DNA from: Clostridiales bacterium Firm_10
Lineage (GTDB): Bacteria > Bacillota > Clostridia > Christensenellales > Aristaeellaceae
NCBI GenBank assembly: GCA_001603025.1
Contig: LVAP01000023.1
Coordinates: forward strand, 1 to 48,714
DNA length: 48,714 nt
Reading direction: 5' to 3'
Part shown: one piece after another, positions 16,669-23,514 of the stretch
How positions within the stretch are numbered: position 1 is the stretch's first letter
Layout: every line of letters starts with the position of its first letter
Translations under genes and position numbers: made by a program
The notes under the pieces: generated by a model
The model's input: only the letters and a program-made list of their open reading frames with translations
Database searches by the model: none
Told to the model about the DNA's origin: nothing

Positions 16669-17307
16669 TTACAGTTTAGAGTAGCCGAAGCTGTTCACCA
16701 GCGCGTCGAGGCGAACGCCGGCCCTGCACCAGGGGCAGTCCACCGCGTCGTGGGTCTGATAGCCCGGCAGGTCGTTGGGGTTGAAGAGGCTGCGCACCGG
16801 CTGGCCGACCACCTCATCCACCGTGGCGAAAATGGAAGCGATGCCGACGGTTCTGCCGCCGTAATAGGCGATCGTCTGCACGGCGGCCTTGGCCGTATAC
16901 CCCGTGGAGACGGACGCCATCAGGATTAGCACGTTCTTGTCGGCGATCATCGGCGCGGTATTCTCGCGGAAGATCAGCTGGCTGCCCACGGTGCGCTCCG
17001 GGGTGAGGACGTACATCTCCCGGTTCTGGTTGATGTTCATCAGGCCGGATTTGGTCATCTCACTCGCCATGCAGGCGGCGATAATCTCCGTGCCGTCCAA
17101 GCAGAGGATGGTATCGATCACGGCGGAAACCTTGTACTCGCGAACAAGCTCCTGCGCCACCTTGCGCGCCTCGGACAGGCAGAATTTCTGTTCCGTCACG
17201 TCGATATAGTAGTTGATGTGGCTGTGACCGGTCGCAAAGTGGCCCTTGCTGACCTTCAGGTAGATGTCTTCCTTGGATGTCGCGTGCCTGATCAGTTCCA
17301 TGCTCAT
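16669..17307 (-). CDS. Type I phosphoribosyltransferase-like protein
   Basis: Cytoplasmic protein of 212 residues with the PRTase fold, related to orotate phosphoribosyltransferase. The PRPP-loop equivalent is NVLILMASVSTGYTAKAA (about 124-141). The usual pair of acidic residues before the loop (as in V.DD or V.DV) is replaced by LMAS, so the catalytic or PRPP-binding role is uncertain. A C-terminal CPWC pair (near 192-195) suggests a metal or redox site not typical of OPRT. AAGGGGG lies 7 bases before ATG 17307. It is the third gene of the SemiSWEET/TIM-barrel operon. No pyrimidine genes are near, so a true orotate role is doubtful. Confidence 0.75.
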   Translation of the reverse strand: MSMELIRHATSKEDIYLKVSKGHFATGHSHINYYIDVTEQKFCLSEARKVAQELVREYKVSAVIDTILCLDGTEIIAACMASEMTKSGLMNINQNREMYVLTPERTVGSQLIFRENTAPMIADKNVLILMASVSTGYTAKAAVQTIAYYGGRTVGIASIFATVDEVVGQPVRSLFNPNDLPGYQTHDAVDCPWCRAGVRLDALVNSFGYSKL

Positions 17308-17398
17308 TCTGTTACCCCCTTCGGCAATGCCTCGTCGTTGCTGTTACTGCACCATGCCGCCGGTCTCTGCACAATGGGAAGCGATAGGCCTCCGGCGC

Positions 17399-18265
17399 TC
17401 ACTTGACGCCGCCGCCAAACGCATCCTGTTTTACATTGGGGCTGGAGCGCTTGCCGATTTCCGGGAAGCGCCGTTCGATCGCCGCCAGGGAAATCTCCAC
17501 ATCCTCCTCTGCCTCGTCCGGATGGAAGCATCCCACCGTAACCATGTCGCACGGGCGGATGGTGTTCCAAACGAAATTCAGCCCCACATAGGGCGATACA
17601 CGTCCTGCCGCCATTGGCTTGATGGTCATCACTGGCTTCTTCGCGTTGTTGATGATGGAGGCGATGGTCTCCACTTCGATCTGCATCAGGAAGCCCATGC
17701 AGTTGTATATCTGAATATAGGTTTCCACATCATAGCCGTTCTCGTCGGAATAGAGAATCAATTCCGGCATGTGCGCCGACAGCCCGGGAATCATGCCCGC
17801 CTGGCGGATCATGTCGGTGTAGTCGCCCAGTCGGACGATCTGGTGTTTGTTCTTGTTGACCAGCTGCTCGGCGCAGCTGTGATGCAGGAAGCAGAACGTC
17901 GCCCCCGCATCCTTGCTGCGGCGAACGGTGGCGCGGGCTTCGCGGCGGGCCGCTTCGTTGTCGTCCACGTTCAGGATGGGCGTGTCGATGACGATCATCT
18001 TTTTGCCGGTTTTGTCCTCGGCGCCTTTAACGGCGTCGCGCATCACCTTTTCCTGCTGCATCATGCCCATGATGGTGTCCACGCCGTGGTTCAGGAAGGT
18101 TTCAAGCAGTGGCACGCAGCTTTCGCCGTCGTGATAGCGGTGCTTGATCTGGCGATCCGCCGCGGGCGACGTATGGCTCCAGCCCAGGATCCAGTTGGTT
18201 CCGATGATCATGCGGGAAAGGGATAATCCCGCGACGGTTGTGCGCGGGAAAGCTGTGTACTCCAT
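17399..18265 (-). CDS. TIM-barrel protein, aldo/keto reductase-like, function unknown
   Basis: Cytoplasmic protein of 288 residues. The start LSRMIIGTNWILGWSHTS, a helix with FLNHGVDTIMG, then regular beta/alpha units such as MIVIDTPI, ATFCFLHHS, MIPGLSAHMPE and PVMTIKPMAAGR, and a C-terminal VTVGCFHPDEAEE, resemble aldo/keto reductase-type barrels. I cannot see the classic Asp-Tyr-Lys-His catalytic set, so an oxidoreductase role is not claimed. AGGAGG lies 7 bases before ATG 18265. It is between SemiSWEET and the PRTase-like gene; the transporter context suggests a small sugar or sugar-derived substrate. Confidence 0.65.
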   Translation of the reverse strand: MEYTAFPRTTVAGLSLSRMIIGTNWILGWSHTSPAADRQIKHRYHDGESCVPLLETFLNHGVDTIMGMMQQEKVMRDAVKGAEDKTGKKMIVIDTPILNVDDNEAARREARATVRRSKDAGATFCFLHHSCAEQLVNKNKHQIVRLGDYTDMIRQAGMIPGLSAHMPELILYSDENGYDVETYIQIYNCMGFLMQIEVETIASIINNAKKPVMTIKPMAAGRVSPYVGLNFVWNTIRPCDMVTVGCFHPDEAEEDVEISLAAIERRFPEIGKRSSPNVKQDAFGGGVK

Positions 18266-18313
18266 CGTTCTGCCTCCTGTTCTCGTTCGCTGTTGGTCGG
18301 AATGACTTCGCTG

Positions 18314-18592
18314 TCAAGCGTCCCCGCGCTGGTTGTCCAGCCGGCGGTTGCGGAAATACACGGCCAGATTGAGCAGAACCATGATCAGGTTCAGCACGTA
18401 TACCGCCAGCACATAGTTGACCTGCCCGCCCACGAATTTCGCGGCGATGCCTGCCGCGTAGCCCACCGTGATCAGCAGGATGAACGGCAGGCTGGTTCCC
18501 TTCGTGGTTCGGGAACGATAAGCCTTCATCAGGTTGACAGGCCAGGACAGCCCAAAGCATACCAGCATCGTAAATTCCAGTATTGTCGCCAT
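18314..18592 (-). CDS. SemiSWEET sugar transporter (PQ-loop family)
   Basis: Small membrane protein of 92 residues with three helices (about 5-21, 35-56, 62-80), the size of a bacterial SemiSWEET, which works as a dimer moving sugars down a gradient. The first helix and loop contain the conserved pattern CFGLSWPVNLMKAYRSRTTKGTSLPF (here only as positions 12-37): the Trp-Pro pair and the K.TKG.S segment match the family. GGGGAG precedes ATG 18592. First gene of a three-gene operon with a strong promoter at 18641-18669, divergent from the alpha-mannosidase gene. Confidence 0.85.
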   Translation of the reverse strand: MATILEFTMLVCFGLSWPVNLMKAYRSRTTKGTSLPFILLITVGYAAGIAAKFVGGQVNYVLAVYVLNLIMVLLNLAVYFRNRRLDNQRGDA

Positions 18593-18640
18593 GCTGCAGT
18601 TTCTCCCCTCTGTGCGCGCTGCCGGCGTTTTCTTTTCTTA

Positions 18641-18669
18641 ATTATACGTGTAACCCGGAGAAAAATCAA
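18641..18669 (-). promoter_or_regulatory. Promoter of the SemiSWEET operon
   Basis: TTGATT (18664-18669), 17 bases, TATAAT (18641-18646), minus strand. It is back to back with the mannosidase promoter; the two -35 boxes are 48 bases apart. Confidence 0.8.
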
Positions 18670-18671
18670 CC

Positions 18672-18714
18672 CCGCGGCGTGATTCGTTTTCATCCGTGAT
18701 ATTTTTCACCGCGG
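18672..18714. promoter_or_regulatory. Possible shared operator between divergent promoters
   Basis: Two CCGCGG palindromes (18672-18677, 18709-18714) bracket a GTGA-N6-TCAC inverted repeat (18696-18709). They fill the gap between the two -35 boxes. A regulator binding here could control both directions. Confidence 0.35.
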
Positions 18715-18717
18715 CAA

Positions 18718-18746
18718 TTGTTTTTTCCATCGCCATGCCTTATAAT
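18718..18746 (+). promoter_or_regulatory. Promoter of the alpha-mannosidase gene
   Basis: TTGTTT (18718-18723), 17 bases, TATAAT (18741-18746). The leader to the ATG at 18823 is about 70 bases. Confidence 0.75.
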
Positions 18747-18822
18747 GCAGGCAGGGGCGGCACGGACTGCCTCCGCATCAGAATTGCCGGCCACATCGCG
18801 GGCAACAAAGGAGACGAAACGC

Positions 18823-21800
18823 ATGTTGACAGACAGGAGCATGGAGCAAACCGTCAAAAAACTCACCCGCTTCACGAATACGCTCATGAAGCGCCTGTTT
18901 ATCCCGGTTGGGCAGGCTGAGCAGCTCGGCTATTTCGGCACGCGCGAGCCGCTTCACAGCATCCCTGACGTTGGCCTTTTCAGCGCGACACCCGAACACT
19001 GGGGCGGCGAAGGCCTGTACGGCTGGTTCCTTATGCGCTTTGCCGTGCCAAAGGAGCTGGACGGACGGGCGCTCTTCCTGTATCCTCACACCGGCTTTTA
19101 TGAGGCCACGCTGTGGGTAAACGGAAAAATCCATTCAAATTACGCCGCGAAAATCGTCGAAGGCTCGCACGGAAACCACTGGTGTAACCGCATCACGCCC
19201 GCCGCGAAAGCCGGTGAGACGTTTGATTTCGCGCTGGAGTGCTATGCCTTCCACGATGTGCCCGGCACACAGCCGCTGGAAAGCGAGCGCTGGACGGACT
19301 ATACTTATTCCGTCGCTCCCACGGACATCTGCGTGCGCGACGACATGGTCATGGATTTCCTGTTCGACCTCAAAACGCTGCTCTCCCTGCGCAAAACCCT
19401 GCCCGTCGGATCCTTCCGCCGCGCGTCCATCGAAAACGCGCTCTACGAGGCGCACCTGCGGCTGTTCTACGACCCCGACGCCTGCACGGAAGCTGAATTC
19501 AAAGAGGGCCTGCGCGCCGCCGCGCCCATTCTCAAGGAGCAGCTCTGCCAGAAAAACGGTTCGTCCGCGCCGTACATCGGCCTCATCGGCCACAGCCACA
19601 TGGACACCGCCTGGCTCTGGCCCCTCACCGAGACGGAAAAGAAGTGCGCCCGGACCTATGCGAACAGCCTCAATCTGATGGACGAATACCCCGAATACAT
19701 CTTCGTCCAATCCTCCGCCTATCATTCCGAAATGCTCAGGCGTCACTATCCGGAGCTGTTCGAACGCATCCGGAAAGCCGTGGCCGCCGGGCGCTATGAA
19801 CCCAACGGCGGCGTATGGGTGGAGTGCGACTGCAACCTCACCGGCGGCGAGTACATGGTGCGCCAATTCCTCTGGGGACAGCGCTTCACGCGGAAATACT
19901 TCGGCTATACCGCCGATTGCTTCTGGCTTCCGGATACCTTCGGCTACTCCTACGCCATTCCCCAGATCATGAAGGGCTGCGGCGTGAAGTATTTCCTCAC
20001 CACCAAAATCGCCTGGAACGACACCAATCCTTTCCCGCTCACCTCGTTCGTGTGGCAGGGACTGGATGGTACCGGCGTGTTCACCCACTTCAACCGCACG
20101 CACATCGGCCCCAGTCCGGAGGCCTACGCCGAGCTGACCAGCGACGCCGACATGAAGGAAAAGCGCGTCTCCCCCATGCGCCTGTTTTCCTTCGGCAAAG
20201 GCGACGGGGGCGGCGGCCCGGAGTTTGAGATGCTCGAGAGTGCGCGCCGTCTGTCCGACCTGGAGGGCACGGCCCGGAGCGGCTACACCACCGTGTCCGC
20301 TTTCATGAAGGAGCTGGAAGCCTCCAGCGTTAATCCCAGCACGTATGCGGGCGAACTGTACCTCGAACTGCACCGCGGCACGCTCACCAACCAGCACGAG
20401 ATCAAGCACAACAACCGATTCTGTGAGATTGCGCTGCACAATCTGGAATACGCGCTGGTTCAAAAGGCGGTGCGCGAAGGTGCTCCGGCCGATGAATCGC
20501 CTGTCGCTCCGCTGATGGAAACGCTGCTCGTACACCAGTTCCACGACATCCTGCCCGGCACCAGCATCCATACCGTTCATGAGGAAACCCGACGGAGCGT
20601 GGGCGGCGCCATCGCGCAGGCTGATTCCCTGACGCGCGAGGCGCTCGCTGCCGGCAGCGGCGCGGCGCTGCACAGCGCGCTCTCCTTCGATCGCAGCGAC
20701 ACGGTCTACCTCCCCGGCGCGCATCCCGGCGTCGCCGGTGCGAAGGCGCAGATTTTCGAGACCATGGACGGCAAAACGGCGACAGCCGTCAGCGGCCTGA
20801 CCATTCCCGCGTTTGGCAGCGTACTCGTCGCGGAGGCTGACCCGCAGGCTGAGCCTTCCTCCTTCATTCTCGACGGCAGCCGCCTCATTACCCCATTCGC
20901 CGAAATAGTCTTCGACGAATGCGGCCGCATGGCGTCCTTCGTGGATCGGCGCACGGGCCGCGAGCTGGTCCATGGGCTCCCGTTCAACACTTTCCTCATG
21001 GCCGAGGACGTGCCCGCCTCCTGGGATAACTGGGATGTGGACGCCGACCTGGAGGACAAGTTCGCCCCAGCGGGCCGGCTGATCTCGCGCCAGGTCGTCT
21101 CGGACGGTCCTGTCGAGCTTCGCATCCGCTGCCGCTGGCAGCTGACGGAGAAGAGCTCGATCACACAGGACATCGTGTTCGACGCTGCTTCCCCGCTGGT
21201 CACTTTTGAGACCATCATGGACTGGCAGGATGATCACCGCTTCCTCAAGGCCGCGTTCGATACTGCGCTGATCTGCGACGGCGTGCGCAGCGAGATCCAG
21301 TTCGGCCACATCCGCCGCTCCAACCACCGCGCGACGCCCGTCGACAAGGCCCGTTTTGAAACCTGCAACCACAAGTACTCCGACCTGTCGGAGGCAAATT
21401 TCGGCATCGCGCTGCTCAACGACAGCAAGTACGGCCTGTCCGTGAACGAAGGCAGCATGCGGCTGAGTCTCCACAAGGGCGGCTGTCTGCCGGACGACCG
21501 GGGCGACAAGGGCATTCACGCCTGCCGCTACGCCATCCTGCCGCACATGGGCGGCTTCGGCGCGGAGACGGTTGTGCATCCCGCCTATGCCTTCAACTAC
21601 CGACCCGTCGCAGCAGCGGACAGCGCGGCGTCCGAATCGCTGTGCCGCGTGGATGACGCGAACGTCATCATCGAAACGGTAAAGCCCTGCGAAGATACCC
21701 AGCGCGCTTACATTCTGCGCCTGTATGAGGCCGTGGGCGGCTGCAGCCGCGCTCACCTGAGCTTCTCGCACGAGGTGAAAGCGCTGTACGAGTGCAGCAT

Positions 21801-21888
21801 GCTCGAGGAAGAGCAGACGAAGCTGGATCCCAGCCAGCCCCTTGTCTTCACGCCCTTCAGGATCAGGACGGTCAAAGTGGTCTACTGA
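18823..21888 (+). CDS. Alpha-mannosidase, glycoside hydrolase family 38
   Basis: Hydrolyses alpha-mannosides from N-glycans, mannans or oligomannosides. The 1021-residue product has the GH38 layout: an N-terminal beta domain (about 1-245), catalytic barrel from 250 with H257 and D261 of HSHMDTAWLWP (zinc site), Asp371 in CFWLPDTFGYS (nucleophile), the segment HQFHDILPGTSI (about 569-580, zinc ligand His), a three-helix bundle, and a large C-terminal beta sandwich. No signal peptide is seen, so it should act on imported oligosaccharides. AAAGGAG lies 9 bases before ATG 18823; the open frame to 18718 runs into the promoter. Single-gene unit ending at a long hairpin, divergent from the SemiSWEET operon. 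Confidence 0.94.
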   Translation: MLTDRSMEQTVKKLTRFTNTLMKRLFIPVGQAEQLGYFGTREPLHSIPDVGLFSATPEHWGGEGLYGWFLMRFAVPKELDGRALFLYPHTGFYEATLWVNGKIHSNYAAKIVEGSHGNHWCNRITPAAKAGETFDFALECYAFHDVPGTQPLESERWTDYTYSVAPTDICVRDDMVMDFLFDLKTLLSLRKTLPVGSFRRASIENALYEAHLRLFYDPDACTEAEFKEGLRAAAPILKEQLCQKNGSSAPYIGLIGHSHMDTAWLWPLTETEKKCARTYANSLNLMDEYPEYIFVQSSAYHSEMLRRHYPELFERIRKAVAAGRYEPNGGVWVECDCNLTGGEYMVRQFLWGQRFTRKYFGYTADCFWLPDTFGYSYAIPQIMKGCGVKYFLTTKIAWNDTNPFPLTSFVWQGLDGTGVFTHFNRTHIGPSPEAYAELTSDADMKEKRVSPMRLFSFGKGDGGGGPEFEMLESARRLSDLEGTARSGYTTVSAFMKELEASSVNPSTYAGELYLELHRGTLTNQHEIKHNNRFCEIALHNLEYALVQKAVREGAPADESPVAPLMETLLVHQFHDILPGTSIHTVHEETRRSVGGAIAQADSLTREALAAGSGAALHSALSFDRSDTVYLPGAHPGVAGAKAQIFETMDGKTATAVSGLTIPAFGSVLVAEADPQAEPSSFILDGSRLITPFAEIVFDECGRMASFVDRRTGRELVHGLPFNTFLMAEDVPASWDNWDVDADLEDKFAPAGRLISRQVVSDGPVELRIRCRWQLTEKSSITQDIVFDAASPLVTFETIMDWQDDHRFLKAAFDTALICDGVRSEIQFGHIRRSNHRATPVDKARFETCNHKYSDLSEANFGIALLNDSKYGLSVNEGSMRLSLHKGGCLPDDRGDKGIHACRYAILPHMGGFGAETVVHPAYAFNYRPVAAADSAASESLCRVDDANVIIETVKPCEDTQRAYILRLYEAVGGCSRAHLSFSHEVKALYECSMLEEEQTKLDPSQPLVFTPFRIRTVKVVY

Positions 21889-21919
21889 CCCGGCTTCCGC
21901 GTGAGCGGCGCTTCCCGTC

Positions 21920-21985
21920 AAAAAACCGCTGCGCTCTTTCCTCGGCCCGGCCAATCGGGACGCGGAAAGAGCGCAGCGGTTTTTT
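21920..21985. terminator. Bidirectional terminator, alpha-mannosidase / QueT
   Basis: A perfect 22-base stem (21920-21941 with 21964-21985), with six A on one side and six T on the other, between two convergent genes. Confidence 0.95.
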
Positions 21986-22008
21986 CACACAGGCTAACGC
22001 CAAAAGTG

Positions 22009-22530
22009 TCAATCCAGTAACTTGCCGCGCAGCCGGCGCAGTGCGTAGCAGAGCGGCAGGCCCAGCGCATAGCACACCGCCAGCTCGCCCAAAGCCACGG
22101 TGAGCGCGGTGCTCAGCAGGACGCCCATGAGCACCGGCGATCCCGGCGCGCGCACATAGGCGAAATACACCACGGGGCCCACGATCAGTCCGTTGAAGAG
22201 CACTGCGGAGAATGCCGCCAGAAAAGGCATCCTGCGCCACTTATAGGCGAAGATCGCCGCCAGCAGGGTGGCTATGGAGCCCAGCACCACGTCGAACCAC
22301 ACGCCCCCGCCCAGCAGGTTGGCCAGGAAGCAGCCCACGAACAGGCCGGGCACGGCATCCACCGTGAGCACCGGCAGCAGCATCAGCGCCTCGGCGATGC
22401 GGAACTGGATCGCGCCGAAGCTGATAGGCTGGAATATAAGCGTCAGCGCCACGTACATGGCGGCGATCATGCCGGAACGCACCATGGCGCGCATGGACGA
22501 ACGGCCGGCAGCCGGCGAAAATGGTCTCAT
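22009..22530 (-). CDS. queT: QueT-family transporter (queuosine precursor ECF S component)
   Basis: Membrane protein of 173 residues with five or six hydrophobic helices. The family pattern is clear: MIAAMYVALTLIFQPISFGA, IQFRIAEALMLLPVL, and the Gly-rich FLANLLGGGVWFDVVLGSIATL. QueT proteins are thought to be the substrate-binding S component of an ECF importer for queuosine precursors; the shared ATPase and T component are not in this window. I start at ATG 22530, with AAGGGGTGATGA upstream, 4 bases after the stop of the URO-D-like gene; a longer frame to 22569 lies inside that gene. No preQ1 riboswitch was seen, as expected for a gene inside an operon. Confidence 0.85.
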   Translation of the reverse strand: MRPFSPAAGRSSMRAMVRSGMIAAMYVALTLIFQPISFGAIQFRIAEALMLLPVLTVDAVPGLFVGCFLANLLGGGVWFDVVLGSIATLLAAIFAYKWRRMPFLAAFSAVLFNGLIVGPVVYFAYVRAPGSPVLMGVLLSTALTVALGELAVCYALGLPLCYALRRLRGKLLD

Positions 22531-22534
22531 TTCA

Positions 22535-23500
22535 TCACCCCTTATAGTGACGGTACTTTTCAACGGCATCCAGCACGGCCGCCATGTTCTCCAGCGGAAC
22601 CTCGTAGTTCAGCTCCACATTCAGGCCGAGTCCGCCCTGCGGGAGATACAGGCTTTCCACGCACTGCGCCACATGGTCGAACAGCTGCGAACGGGTTGCA
22701 AAGGGGAAGAACTGCCGGTCCAGGTCGAGGTTAATGGGAATGATCCGCTCCCGGCGGCACACGCGCACCAGGTTGTCCAAGCCGTTCGCGCGGTACTGCG
22801 GGTTGATGATGTCCACGCCGCAGTCCATGAGATCCGGCATGATTTCCCAGATGCAGCCGTCCGTATGCATATAAATCAATTGGGAGGGTTTATACGCCTT
22901 GATGAGGCCGTACAGCTTGCGGAAGCAGGGCTTGAGGTATTTCCGCCAGCGTTCCGCGCCGATGGCGAGGCCGGTCTGCGTCCCCAGGTCGTCGCCGAAA
23001 TAAACCAATTCGCCCATGCGCGGCAGGATGGCCGCGACCTGGTAGAGATTGTATTCGAGCACTTTGTCGATGAGGGTCCGGATCGTCTCCCCCTCCTCGG
23101 CAAACCAGATCATGGCGTTTTCAAAGCCGCTCAGGTCCAGCAGCCTGAGATACATGAAGCCGTGGGGCAGCCGCCCGTCCCGGCAGTCCGGAATCTTCAG
23201 GCTAAAGACATCGTCCTCTGAGCGGATGGGGTGCTTCACCACGATGGCTTCGTTGCCGGCGTGTTCGTTATGCCACTCACAGTTCCACTCGTCGATGTAT
23301 ACGCCCTTGCGGTAGCTGGCCGGGAGACTGTCCTCAATATGATCGAGGTCCTTCTTTAAGCCGTTGAAAAACTGGGGGTACTGATCCACGAGCCTCTGCA
23401 GCTCGCTGCCGTATTTCATCCACGCGGCGGGCAGCATGCCGACGGAAACGGGAATGCTGTCGGGTGATTCCATGCGGATTGCCTGAATCAAGCTTGACAT
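22535..23500 (-). CDS. Uroporphyrinogen decarboxylase-family (URO-D-like) protein
   Basis: Cytoplasmic TIM-barrel protein of 321 residues in the URO-D/methyltransferase superfamily. Visible segments are YRKGVYIDEWNCEW, LVYFGDDLGTQTG (the D..G.Q.G pattern of the family), IYMHTDGCIWEI (H.DG.., where corrinoid methyltransferases hold metal ligands), GVDIINPQYRANG and GLGLNVELNYEVP near the end. It is unlikely to make heme: this branch is common beside glycosidase genes in gut Firmicutes and Bacteroidetes, with unknown substrate. The start is ATG 23500, 6 bases after GGGAGG and 14 bases after the GH3 stop. Middle gene of GH3-URO-D-QueT. Confidence 0.8.
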   Translation of the reverse strand: MSSLIQAIRMESPDSIPVSVGMLPAAWMKYGSELQRLVDQYPQFFNGLKKDLDHIEDSLPASYRKGVYIDEWNCEWHNEHAGNEAIVVKHPIRSEDDVFSLKIPDCRDGRLPHGFMYLRLLDLSGFENAMIWFAEEGETIRTLIDKVLEYNLYQVAAILPRMGELVYFGDDLGTQTGLAIGAERWRKYLKPCFRKLYGLIKAYKPSQLIYMHTDGCIWEIMPDLMDCGVDIINPQYRANGLDNLVRVCRRERIIPINLDLDRQFFPFATRSQLFDHVAQCVESLYLPQGGLGLNVELNYEVPLENMAAVLDAVEKYRHYKG

Positions 23501-23514
23501 ATGCTTCCTCCCGT

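Noticed and set aside
19135-21954. A very long open frame (about 939 codons) antisense to the alpha-mannosidase gene
   Set aside because: It mirrors the codon pattern of a clear GH38 gene in GC-rich DNA; its translation is low-complexity Ala/Val/Arg/Gly-rich and has no domain.
22531-22600. preQ1 riboswitch before queT
   Set aside because: queT starts 4 bases after the preceding stop; there is no untranslated leader to hold one.
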